Assembly: GCF_027744825.2 (NCBI RefSeq)
Contig: NC_071345.1
Coordinates: forward strand, 14,323,501 to 14,387,500
Origin: Synchiropus splendidus
Lineage: Eukaryota > Chordata > Actinopteri > Syngnathiformes > Callionymidae
Length of the DNA stretch: 64,000 nucleotides
Direction: 5' to 3'
The notes beneath the pieces were generated by a model. The model ran no database searches, was not told the DNA's origin, and was given only the letters and a program-made list of their open reading frames with translations. Shown piece by piece: positions 52,221 to 64,000 of this stretch. A program made the translations under genes and the position numbers. Within the stretch, counting starts at the first letter, position 1; every line of letters begins with the position of its first letter.

Positions 52221-54623
52221 ATAAAGAACCGACAGCGAGAGGGAAAAAAGGGAGACAGAGGAAGTCATGGAGACAGATTGGATATTTTCAGGTTGTTCTG
52301 TGAAATAAATAAGTTCTCTTCCATGCCAGTGTGACTCTTCTGCTGTTTCGCTTCGCTGGTGGAAAGTTGGGATGATCTGAGGAGAGTTTTTCTATTTCGC
52401 TGTCACCTGCTTCCTTTGGAAGTTGAAGCGGAACAATGTTCATATATCTACCGTAAAATTGATTCTGGATACCGTCAAACAATATTGGTGTCAAGATGCT
52501 ATAGTTGGTATAAAGTTTTTATTCTTTGCAGATAAAATGGTGATAAAAAATAATAGCGTCTAAAATGCTTTAGATTGGTGAACAACAATTTGTTTGCTAT
52601 TATTTAAAGTCAATGGTGCTGTGAAGTTTTGGTGACCACTCCTGGGTAAAATGTAGCCAGGCTTAACAAGACACTAATAAATACTTTATAATGAATGGTA
52701 ATGCATGTTCCCTAATCTAAAATCTGACCAAAAGTTTAGGCGAACTGCAAGTAGGATTCAAGACAAGAAGCTATGAAGCAGCTCGCAACATTTTTCTGCT
52801 ATATTAACAAGGTGAAATTACAGCTATGAAGCACCTTTTTTCCCTTAAAGTGCTGACCTTCCATCCTTCCCGCTCATCTTTTCAGGTTTTTAGACATTTT
52901 TAAAGCACATGACCCACCTGGTTATCGAGAATGTATGTATGAATCTATGAATCTAAAAATAATAATTGTGTACTGTACATGTTTGGGCAACAACAAACTA
53001 TGTTGACAGTCGACTGGTCACTGACTTAGGTAAAGATTATACCACTAGTTGGACTACCATGCCAACATGTCTTATTATAGTGTAGTAATTAGTAATAAAA
53101 AGTAAAAAAAAAACATTGCTAAATTGTTGGTGGTACTTGTACAATGCTAAATACGGATTGCTCAAAATACACTTTTAAAAGTATGTTTGATCAGTGCTCC
53201 ATTTGACTTCAGTCTTCCCATCGTCGATATTCCCATACTTTTGACATTCAGGTTCGTGTTGAACCCAGAGCCTCAGTCATTTTCCTGTTCTGGTGGGTTG
53301 TGTGACGGTGTTTGACGTGTGTTGTCCCGACTACTTTAACACGTGACTGTTGTCTGTGACTAATTTAACAGTCCATTACAGTCAACTAGCCGTTGCAGCC
53401 TGTGTAAACATACTTGGACCAGACCATTGTAAGCTTAACCAGGCGAGCTTGGCTCAGAGGAGGCAGAGATCCATGAAAACTATTAAATGCCTTCGACGTT
53501 TACGACAGTAAAACTAAATACAACGAACTTGCAAAAAGTTCTTTTTTGAACAGTGAAATTAGAGTCAACAGAGCAATTTTTTTTACATGCAGGAACCCAA
53601 AATGTTTGCCTTTTGATCTCAGAACTTTTAATTTGTTTTGCTGATGAATATACATGAAATGTTGAACAGGCTAATTTACCAGTGTCCACCAGTTGTAGAG
53701 TGGAGCCGTGCACCTGCAGGAAGTCTGGCCCCCCCGCGGACCCCGGTCTCCGCAGGCCTTCGCTCAAGATACTAAACCATGCCAAATGAGGAAGAGGAGG
53801 TGCGATGCTCCCAGGGACCCGCATGAATTAATCAGCATACCACCCGGTGCCTCTGTACCAGGGCAAAGACTGACATGAGGATTGCACGCACATTAAGACA
53901 TAGATTCATGCTGCAACACGGGGGTGAAACTCCAATCCAGAGGGCTGCGAGATGCAAAACAACAGTAGCAGTCCGGCAAAGTCGGCTGCTGCAGGCAGAG
54001 TTTTATGCTGCAAACATCAGTGAGAATATTTCTGGCGCTCTGTCAATGATGTCAATTTAACTGCAAGGCTCATCGCCCCGACTGGATTGTCTCATAATGG
54101 AGAATCAGTGGGGGATATACGCCTGCCAAGTCCTCAGGTAATTGTGCCACTGTTTGTGTTGGCTCGTGAACCATAAACACGCCACAGCTTACATGTTTCT
54201 GCTTCTGCTGGACCGCGGTGGGTTGGATGTGCTCTCTCAGACACCTGATTTTGAACCTTTTTTGGAGCGGTTACCACATCCACTGTTTCATGAGTGAAAA
54301 AGTCAGTACATTCATTTAGATTCCAAAGAGTGCTTGCATAAACTCTGCTTGAAATGAATGGGTTTCACAGTGTCCTCTGCCTCACCCACTGTAGCCAGAC
54401 TTGGCCATTCAAAGTTGCAAATATGAGTGAATTATGCTGTTTATCTACTCGTATATCTCTCTTTAAGAACCAGGGTTGATCACGCATTTTCAACTATGTG
54501 TTTCAGTTTTAATCCAAGTACATTACTTACAGTGTAAAATTCATCATTACAAATAAATGTAAATACTTGGGGGTTGAAAACTTATTAACTCAACTTATTG
54601 AGTTTGTCATTCCTTTCTCAGTC

Positions 54624-54646
54624 TACATATATATATATATATATAT
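54624..54646. repeat. (TA)n microsatellite
   Basis: About eleven TA units. Confidence 0.9.
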
Positions 54647-55809
54647 TGCAAACGATATGCTCATTCAAGTTGTCATCCAGGACCCAAACTGAGAAAATAC
54701 AAAATGAGTATCATGTGAACTGGAGAGATGTCAGGAGTCGGGAGAGGAGCGCGCATAGGAAGGAAGACAGAAAGAAATATTGACAAAGCCTAGATATACA
54801 CATAAGTCACCCGACACGACCCGCCTGCTCCCTGTGTTTTATAGAGCCGCTCTGCGCTGGCGGAACAGCCTGACAGGCCAGTTCCTTCAACGGAAAATAT
54901 GGTCCCTCTCCTCGCTCCCGCCTCTTGCTCCGCTATCACTCCTGTTTTCTGTCTATCCCACCTGATATCATTCTGTCACATCCACGGCGGGCTCCTTTTT
55001 TCCATCATCCCTCCTATTTCTTTCGTCTGCGTTCTGCCGTTTTATTGGCGCTCTACATTTCGCCTGTCATGCTTCGCCCCTTTGTTTCCATCCATCTTCT
55101 TGTCGCTCTCTTAATCCCCTCTCATTTGCTCTCCTTGGCCCTCATCCCTCTGTTTCTCTTCCTGCCTTTGCGCCGATGTCTCCACGTGCGTTGCCATTTC
55201 CAGCTATGACTTTGTGTTTCCCCTCATTCTTCCTCATCCATTTCCTCCCTGATATCCATTCCATTTATCCCTATCAATCCGTTTGTGCTACAGCTATTCT
55301 TTTCCTTAAACGCTTGGCCTCTCTGTATCTTCTACCTTTTTTTTGTCATGGGCGACAACACAAGCTAAATGAACAAATTTGCCTGTACCTAGTGATTGAC
55401 ATATCAAATCTGAAAATCAGGAAGTTAGTAATGCTAAGTGAAAAATATCATAGTAATAAAAGCACAGTTTTAGTCATGATGTTTGAAATATCTACTATGG
55501 CCATTAACGCAAAGTGGGCACCTCCTTTTTTTTTTTTATTTAAATGTATATTATATACTTTTTCTCCGAGGCGGCATTAACCATTGGTTGTTCCATACCA
55601 CAGTTGCATTGAAAACTTTGGTCGCTCATGTCTACTGAACGAAACGCTTGACCTTTTCCACACACCTCAGATGTCTAAGTGAGTTTAAGCACCATCCGAC
55701 GCCATATCCCCTGTTTTCCTTTTCACTTTTATTCACTCTTTTTTTGCCATTTTCCCCATCTACCTCTGCATTCCAGCCATCCCTCCCTCCCTTATCCGCA
55801 GCCTGAGCA

Positions 55810-56060
55810 CAGAGCCCCATGTGTCGGAATCAATTAGGGCCGAGAGCCGTCGCGGCCGCTCTTTCATGGAGGTAAATATTAAACTGCACCAAGAACCACG
55901 GCGGAAGAGAGTGAAAGAGGAGGGGGAGATAGAGAGAGAGGGAGCCCTCCGTCCCTAATCCACCGCATCGATCAGGCGGGGATGAGGGTAATATATTATT
56001 TTGACAAGATACGATCCTCCGACGCGCACCGCTATCCCCGGCGATCGATTCCTTTTTTTC
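55810..56060. promoter_or_regulatory. candidate conserved regulatory block
   Basis: The block has an unusual mix for this region. GTGTCGGAATCAATTAGG and GTAAATATTAAAC give homeobox and forkhead-like cores, followed by CCGCATCGATCAGG and CCCCGGCGATCGATTCC with high CpG. A GA-rich tract divides it. It has no coding potential that I can see. The call is inference from base composition and motif density only. Confidence 0.3.
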
Positions 56061-59000
56061 CTCCCCTTTTTTTCTCGCCCTCAGCGAGTGGGACAGAGTT
56101 TCTGTGTGTGTGTGTGTGATACAGAAAGTGCATGCATGTGTGTGCAAGTGCACTGGAGTGTGGATGGGTGACAATAGGAACAGTATTAGGAAATGTGGGG
56201 AAGAGATGAGGATGATGCTGAGAGTAGGTCTACAAACAAGCTCCTGTCTAAACAGCTAAATCACACATGAATCATGAGGAGGAGGAGAACCTGTGTGAAG
56301 ATCCATTTTTCCTAACTACAAACATGCAGACACGGCGTCAGTTTAGTCATGTAGCTGACCTATTGTAAAGTTAAGTGTCCTCCCCCTGCTCCCGTGGCGA
56401 CACCTCGGTATCGCTTTGTAAACTGTGTCTAAATGCTAAATTCCCGGATCAATTTTTTTTGTTCAACCTCTCCCCCCTATCACTGCGCTCTGTCTGCCCC
56501 CCTGCACTGTCCTCTTCAAACAAGTCCCGCTGTCCTCCAGCCATGAAGGGTGCGCTAACTGTGTCACTGTTCTTCAGAAGGAGTCGGACCAAAATCAGGC
56601 ATAGTAACATTCAACTCGCGACTTCAGGCCAAAATGCAATGAAAGATAAACAACAAAGTCTGCAACAGCTGTTGTGGATACGTCAATGTTTTTATCACTC
56701 AAATATTAATACAAATTCTGATCTGACACGACTGACTTTCAAGGCCCAAGTTCTGTTCTATAACGTTGTTTCAAGTAACATACTGCTTCAACAAAAGTAG
56801 ATTCATGTGTGCATACATTTTACTTAACCTTCCATAGGTCTAGTCAGAGCATCAACGTCTCTTCCTCTATTGGTGATGGAAACAAAGTCAACCAATTGTC
56901 ACAGCGGCTGCTCCCCACACTCATATGGTATTTGTTATGTCAAGAAAATAACAGCTTTTAAAAATATGGCCACAACTTTAGATCTAAGGTTCTGATACAC
57001 ACGCCTATATTTAGATTTCAAGGTGTACTTGCCGGTATCACACCAAAAAACATAACTAGTAACTCAAAGAGAAACTGCTTTCCGACTTATTACAGATGAT
57101 GATGTAATGAAAGTTACCCACCTGTAAGACACGGCAACGAGTCAGAGCAATAACAATCAACTAGAGTAATTGTTTCTGAAAGCAAATGTGAGTTTTGCCC
57201 CAGCGATTCACTCGCTTGTGAGCGATCGTTCAGCAATGTTGTGTGAACCGCGGTCTTGTCGTCCAGCTGACTTTACTCTCACTCCTCTGTTTGTGACTGT
57301 TTTCTTCTCTCGTTCTTTCATTGTGCCATTTTCTGCCACTTCGGTCCGAGAGCGGGTGACCATAATGTAATCTCTCCCTCTCTCCGTCCCCTGCTGTGAG
57401 GGAGAGTAGCTTGGCCTGTGTGCTGGGCCGAGGAGAAGGGGGGAGAGATGGGGTCAAGGTGAGCTCTAATACACTATTGATCCGCCCCAATTGAAAACCT
57501 GATGGAAATTTTACCCCCCTCCTCTCCTCTCCTCCACATCCTTCCCCCGCACCTCTCTGTTTCCCTCCCGCCTCGTCCTAAGCACTTCTTTTTTCCTTTC
57601 CTCTGCGTATCCTCCCTTGTGTCTCGAGTCTTCCTCTTTTTCGGCACCGATCCCTGTTTGTGCCAATCTGTTTTTCCCTCCCAGCTGAATGTCTCTTTCA
57701 ACCACTGACCACTTTCTTCCCCTTGCCATCTCTCTCCACGCTGGGCCTTCATGTCTTTAAAATTGTGCGTCTAATCATTTCCTCTCTCCTCTTGGTCCCC
57801 TGTTTTCAAGTCTGTTCCTCTCTTTCCCCCTAAATCCCCTGCTACCGTACCCCGCCTTGCTGTTTGTGTCTTATCCCCCCCCTCCGTCTCTGAGCGGCAT
57901 CAGATGTTCCATTTCTTTCTAACCCAGCGCATATTGATCCCGATGGCAGCAGCACGCCGGGTGAAGGCTGCGAGGAACACTGCTACAGTGTATTAAACGC
58001 CACAAACGCTTTGGACGTGCAGCTGGAGACACGCCTACCCGGCAGGACCTTGTCGATTGCTGCTCTCCCTCCTGTCAGCAGCAGCCAAATGGCCTCTCAA
58101 TCAGGGACTAGTTATGAACTACTGATAGGTAGAGAGAACTTCAACGACGCTTCACAAGACAGCAGAAGGTTCTACATCACTTCTTATTTGAAAATACAAG
58201 TGCTTTTTTCCATTTCCATTTTTTCCAATGACTCTACGTGGTCTTTCATACAGCAAAAAAATAGTCAAGAGTGGAGCCCTCTACAAAAGCAGAGTACACG
58301 TTTAAGATCCCACAGACAATGTCACAAAAATCTGCCATTGACTGGCGTGTAGTCTCAACGCTGCACACCACACACATCGAGTCGCCGTGGATCTAGAAGC
58401 TCAACCTCCAACGCAGAAGTCTTGTGAGGTCACACATGATAAAACAAAGATGAAACACCACCAGAAAACACAGCATGCAACAAAAGAGTGGAACGGTTGG
58501 CGGTCGTTTGCCATTGTTTTGTTTTTTTCCGATGAAAAAAAAATCTGAAAAGTCGTAGTCACTGAAGGACAGAAACAGTACAAAAAAGGAAACCGTGCCA
58601 TCCAGACAGTGTGGAGCGGACCAGGTGAAGATGGCGGCAGATGGGAATGAGAATTACTTCAGTTCCTCATTTCACAGTTGGCTCACACGATTCCTTTCCA
58701 CGACCCAAGTCAAGTCGACACACTAGTATTTTATCGTAAATACTGAACATTTTTAACACTTACACACATCAGACCACATCATTATCTTACCGGATAATCT
58801 CATAAGAATGCAATTCTCGGTGGGGAAGAGGTAGAATCGAGACAAAAATGGCTGAACTATCATTACGTGTGCACTCTACCTTAGCAGCTCATTTAGTGAT
58901 TTTCATATTGCGCCTCTGTTCTAAACGCCATTTTATGCTCGCCAACATAAACTCACTCCTAAGAAGTCGCATATTGACAAGTGGTGAACTTTTGCTCCCT

Positions 59001-59539
59001 ATGTTAGCACAGAAGTCGACCTTCCATGTTGGATGTCGAGGCATAAGCGTTTCAATGGAAGCATGAGGGGTTACGGTTCAGACATGCTTGATAAATAGTA
59101 CCATATATAATAACTTGGCGTTCAAGTTATATGAGGAAGAATATTCACCGGATGAATTGAAGCAAAAGGATGAAAGCGAATCCACCCCATAATGTGACAA
59201 TTACCCCTTCCATTTTTTATGTTTTTTTTACATTATTTTTTAAGAGCTGGTTATGGCATCTGGATAAGCCACAGGGTTGGAATCATGTTTCTATTAAAAC
59301 CTAATGCGTCATTATACAACCGCTTTATACAACACACCGCTTTGGGGTTAACCTCACAGTATGGCTTTACATGCCCACAAAACCAATATGGCAGCTTCCT
59401 GGCCATGCAAAGAAATTGGGTGTTCTGTTTTGAGTCTCTCAGGGATGACAGGCCGCTCTGCACCCAAAAGGCAGGAAGGAGGTAACAGATGAGTGTCATT
59501 ATCCATCAATGACAGAAGCAGATTTAACTTGTTTGAGGT

Positions 59540-59632
59540 GCTTCCCTGTGATAGACAGGAGACCTGCCCAGGCCTCTGGCCCTAAGTAGCTGGGACAGAC
59601 TCCAGGATTAGGGTCTCAAGTGAAATCATCTG
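59540..59632 (+). mobile_element. SINE-like remnant (fish L2-tail type)
   Basis: CCCTGTGATAGACAGGAGAC, then CTGCCCAGG and AGCTGGGACAGACTCCAGGA, matches in order a very common fish SINE body that I recall as GTGATGGACTGGCGACCTGTCCAGG...GCTGGGATAGGCTCCAGC. Only the 3' body is present, and it is diverged. Confidence 0.6.
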
Positions 59633-61524
59633 GCAGTGCATGGCTTTTTCACAAGGACGGCTTTTGAAAAGCAGAACAAGTAAAAGTGAGGCCAACTTCA
59701 GGTTCCCACCTTCTTCATTGTAAGTTCTTTTAAATTACCACTTGTCCTGAGCGAGCGCTAGCCAAAAGCAAAAAAACGTCTGATGGGTTATTTAGGTTAC
59801 AATTATTGCATTCGTCTGTCAAAAGTGTTCTGTGAAGGTACAAGTCAATGAAATCATGTAAAACCATTTCCATTTGGATGGAAAAGTGCTTGGCAGAAAA
59901 ATCTCTTTCAATTTGCTCCATTCTTTCCTTTAACAGACTCCATAATAACAAGCCGATGTCCTGCAGTTATGTGGAAGAGCAATTATGGACAAAAGCTTCT
60001 TTTACGCTGTTTACACAACACATCAAACAAAGGAGGCACAGAGACTGGAAAAGTTGCAACAATAGAGACGACGGCAGCAGCCCTTTTTACAGCTAGCCAT
60101 TACTTTCACGCTTAACAAGACGGACCACAACCTCTCTTTGTCTATGCAGAGTTGGCCGCTATCACATCCAGCCTGAGTGGGAGATAAATGGAGAGTGTAC
60201 GTGTGTTTGATTTATGTACTGTTGTGTACGTGTCAGACAGCAGAGCTATCAGAACCAACCATCTCCCAGTAGACACAGAAATGCTACAGCGCGGAGGGAC
60301 CCTTCTGTCGACCCCGAGACCCCTGATACACATCTGGAACAACAGAGCAAACAGAGACGGCATGGAGACGGAAGGGAGGAGGGATTGTAGGAACTTTTTT
60401 TTAACACTTCTCTGGTTTTACGCAAGTAGAAAGGGACATTTTTTACCAGTTATCTATTTGACTTTTTTTTCCTTCCCACTGTATTCATTCAGAATATAAA
60501 CTCTACAAGATCAGAATATTAGGATTTTCATCAAGCACAAACAAAAAAAGATCCCATGACAGAGACACTTGCATCAGGAACATCCAAGTTTACAGCTGAT
60601 CAAGAAGATAAGGAAGTCAAAAGTGCAGTGACAGATGAGAACGCATCATCTTTACTTCATTAAATGAAATGTCCCATGTCCCTGCCTCAGCACAGGCAGC
60701 CACTCTGACACCACTCGACACTCTACTGGGCTTAAGCATGGTTAAATCTTCATGTGTGTATGTGTACTGTAGTAGTTTTGACATGATTTATTTTGATTTT
60801 TCTTTTGACAAATTAGATGCAGTATTATTTAGCAAAACTTTCACTTCCTCTTCCAAAACCCCATGCAAAGAGCCCAACATTTCAAACACAATGCCAAAAA
60901 ATTCCTAGTAACAAGGAGCAAAACTCAATCTACAGCATTCTCCCCGGCACTTCTGGGGATTTGAGGATGCTGATTCATTGTTTCTAACTGTTTTTCTCAA
61001 CTCCCTATTCGGAGACTCTGCCTTTTAAGTTAGCTTATTTTAGCATTAAGCTCCTTACTTTAGTGGTGGCTTCTCTCTTTAAAAGACAAACATACATCCA
61101 TCAACTTCCATCTGCATCCCTTCATTGTAAGTCTTCTGATGAACTGAACTGGATTTGATCCCTGGTCTTTGAGTTTGACACACGTTTCTATAGCCACTTG
61201 CATAAAGAAGACTCGGAAAACACAGACTCCTCTGCACATATTCACCCACCCTTACAAGGTAAATTAAGCTGTCATTTAGTCTGTTTGACCCTCTTTCTTC
61301 CTCATTCTCCCGCCTTGCTATTCATTCTCTTCATCTGTTTCTTTCTCTCTAGGAAGGAACCTGTTTCACCTTAATTGCTCTTAAATCGGATTAATGACTG
61401 ACCGGGGACAACTTGACTTAATCTCTCGTCTGGTAAATCTGGCCCCTCTCTCAGCTTCTCGTACATCACTCTTGTCAATTCTGTAGTCCCCAACTTGCTC
61501 TTGTTATCCTTCGGACTTTCTCGC

Positions 61525-61610
61525 AGTGATCAAATATTATTGCTGCTCTGCTTTATTCGTGAACGAATAAAGCAGAGCAGCAACAATATTTGCTGCTGCT
61601 TCTGATCACT
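61525..61610. repeat. near-perfect 86-bp inverted repeat (hairpin)
   Basis: The left arm ATTGCTGCTCTGCTTTATTC is repeated in inverse as GAATAAAGCAGAGCAGCAAC with only two bases (GA, 61561-61562) at the tip. The inner 27 bases of each arm pair with one mismatch. An 11-base insertion in the right arm (61590-61603 region) separates this from an outer AGTGATCA/TGATCACT pair. There are no flanking target duplications. Confidence 0.9.
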
Positions 61611-62489
61611 CTACTCCACAGTCAACAACCAATATCCGTCTGAATGGCGACGCTTCCTTCTGTCTGTCTGACTTCCACACATTTTGTTCAAGTGCCGCAC
61701 CGTAATACGCCATCACACATTGTTGAGGTTCTCTGATAGCTTTGAAAATGTGTCAGCGGAATCGATAAGCTGCCGTGTTTCCGATTCCTAAAATTTGCTT
61801 CAACACTATGTGGCATTTTTCTTGTAGTGTATTGCTTTTCCACACTGCAGTATGGAGGTTGACACTGTAAAAAATAGTCTTTAACTATCAAATGTACAAA
61901 ATAAAATGGGTGTAAGATGAAAGATATTTTGGTTTTGTTACACACTAAAGTACATAGTAACAAAATGTATATTTAGAGTATTTGTGCATGGAAACTGCTG
62001 CTGAGATGATGAGCACAAAATACATCACTGGAAAACAACTGGTGTCCTGCCACACAGAGGCGGCTGATCCCTGTTAAAGGTAAAAGAAATTGTGCCATTC
62101 GCCCCAAACCCCTGCAGTTCGAGAACCTGAGGGACAAAATAAGCCAGTCTTGTGGACAAAAGCTCATTTTCCTCTTGGTTGCACTCTTCTGCCGACTGGC
62201 TAACATGCCACAGGAGAGTTCAAGCCCCTCATACACCGTTGTTTGCTTCAACTTTTCACAAAGACACCCAGCTAAATGACAGACCAACACAGAGATCGGT
62301 TTCTCCGACATCTCTCACGGCTGAGGCAGGCTTTGCAGATGACGGCTCACATTTTTGGGTTTCCATGAAACCTTCTCCAGGAGGTCAGTATTTCATGATG
62401 TGACCAAGTTTGTATGGGAATTCCTAGTCATGAATTATCACAGTGCTGAGATAATACAGTGGTAACAAGTCAGGAAACACTTAACTACA

Positions 62490-62575
62490 GACCTGGGCAA
62501 TGTGTGGCTCAGGGGCCAGATGTGGCCCTTTGCTTGTATATATGCCGGCCTCATGGTGAAGCTATACAATTGATC
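62490..62575. repeat. possible hAT-like repeat terminus, decayed
   Basis: CTGGGCAATGTGTGGCTCAG and GGGGCCAGATGTGGCCCTTT resemble the widespread GGTGGGCAA...GGCCACATCCGGCCC terminus. No partner terminus or target duplication was found. Confidence 0.35.
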
Positions 62576-64000
62576 AGCAATAAATACCACTTTCAGGACT
62601 CAACTTTTCATTTATTTTAATGTATTTCAATGCCACTTTGTGCAGTTCCCCACAGCTATTAATATGTTTAAAAAAAAACAACTCAACATTTTTGCTGTAA
62701 GTCTCATGAATAGTAACCTTTTAGCTGATATATTATACAGCATTATATATAACATGTAATGTAGAATTGTCAATAAATTGTATGATCAATGACATGTTCA
62801 CCTCATGAAGGAATAAGAACTACATTCAGAGATTGATCTGAAAATCTTGCAGGCAAGTGTGGCCACAGATTTGTGATGCTACATGAAGTAACTTCCCGGA
62901 GCCATTATCTTCGTCCGAAAATGAGACAGAGAGTACAAGAGGCTCAGATGGGAGACTTTTCTCTTCGAGACGGTTGACTCAACAACCACTACTTTATCAC
63001 CCACAAGGAAGTCAGAGTAACTGATTTGCCACCTAAATGTATTCATAATTGATATTTTGCCAAGTTTAAAAAAAACAAAAAATGTGACATCTCTGCCAGT
63101 TTGTTGGCAGTAAAATTTCAATGGAAGCACACATGACCTATATCGATTCACAAATCTGTTTCTACTAAAATTAATCATTAAAAAAAACTGAAAAGTGCCT
63201 GTTTTGAGTGATGTTTATTTGATCATGTAATTTACTTCTATATACTGAGTCCTCTGTGCATCTCCCCACTCTCTCTCCTTGGCTCTTTCATCACAGCGAT
63301 GTCAGGATTAAGCATTTATCTCGGTGGTCCTTTCGGCCCTAAACACCCATGAGGATGATAAGAGTAGCTGGGATTTGTCAAATTGTACGCCATTGATTAA
63401 CTGACCTTTTGCGCCTGCGAGTCTCTCAGACACTCGGCGAAGTGCTGACAGGCCAGATAGAGAGATAGATGGAGACATGAGGCTGTTATTATTGTGAACA
63501 AGTTCCCAGTTACCTGTGACAGAGGGACAAGGAGAGGGGACAGCAGGAGATGGTGGAGGAGATACACTGGACACCCTCAGACGGAAAGTTTAGAAGGATG
63601 GGTTGCTCAGATACAAGGTCACACGTGGCAGCAATGACTCTCTCTGGACGGTCCTGTAGTTGGACCCCAGGACACCACACACTATCGTATTTCAATCAAA
63701 TGAAATAAGCCATTATTTAAATCTTGAATTAGGAGATGATGCCTGAGCTGGGAATTAATAGCTCAACCTGCAATAGATGGATGTGGTAGATGAGTGTTGA
63801 ATAATGAAACACATATTTGAAAAGGTGCCACGGGGCTCATGCCAGACAGGAAGACTTAAGCAAGCTCCAGGAAGTGATGAAGCATCGGATGGCTGCACCA
63901 GCCAACCACACTTTTGACTACTCATAACTGGATCAAAGCATAAAGAGCCATTGAATATAAAGTCACAGAGTTAAAAACAAAAGATTTCAGTCATTCCTGC

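Noticed and set aside
55176..55580. 134-codon plus-strand frame
   Set aside because: It lies over a pyrimidine-rich tract, rich in Phe, Leu, Pro and Ser as such tracts always yield.
57474..57752. 92-codon minus-strand frame rich in Arg, Glu and Gly
   Set aside because: It comes from a purine-rich strand of low complexity, with no family resemblance or splice context.
61525..61610. Hairpin as microRNA precursor or terminator
   Set aside because: The two-base tip is too small for a Dicer-type precursor, and intrinsic terminators are not expected in a vertebrate genome.
61973..62311. 112-codon minus-strand frame
   Set aside because: It resembles no family I recognise, has no promoter or splice signals, and its length is within chance expectation for 64 kb.
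63308..63574. Frame preceded by a plausible ctgtcacag acceptor
   Set aside because: The downstream peptide matches nothing I recognise and no convincing donor with conserved phase was found.

Overview
The window is vertebrate nuclear DNA, almost certainly from a teleost fish. Coding sequence is split into short exons with canonical GT-AG junctions. The introns and flanks carry fish-style interspersed repeats and long dinucleotide microsatellites. All three genes I can support lie on the minus strand.

Left (1-16.1 kb): the 5' end of arhgef1 (p115-RhoGEF). Four coding exons give the first 108 residues, up to the middle of the RGS-homology domain, and the gene runs off the left edge. A non-coding first exon is likely near 16.03 kb. 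The long first intron holds a LINE remnant and other repeats.

Middle (17.3-20.9 kb): a complete seven-exon class II cytokine receptor gene (CRFB family, 277 residues). It has a signal peptide, two receptor domains, one membrane span and a 46-residue tail. Its last intron contains a 751-bp hAT-type element with an exact 8-bp target duplication. A YY1/NRF1-type promoter lies just upstream of its ATG.

Right-middle (about 23.1-33.7 kb): a complete ERF-like ETS repressor gene (erfl type, 463 residues, five coding exons). Its introns hold a Tigger-like MITE and a dense homeodomain-site cluster.

Right (33.7-64 kb): about 30 kb with no convincing gene. It holds a strong CpG island with an NRF1 site near 42.2 kb (candidate upstream promoter of erfl), several GC/AT-mixed blocks that look like conserved regulatory elements, pyrimidine-rich domains, microsatellites, a SINE-like remnant and one near-perfect 86-bp inverted repeat.

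The arhgef1-erfl neighbourhood agrees with my recollection that human ARHGEF1 and ERFL both lie on 19q13.2. The cytokine receptor between them is the unusual member. I found no new defence or mobile system. Exon coordinates were derived by hand from reading frame, splice sites and phase continuity, and no database search was run.
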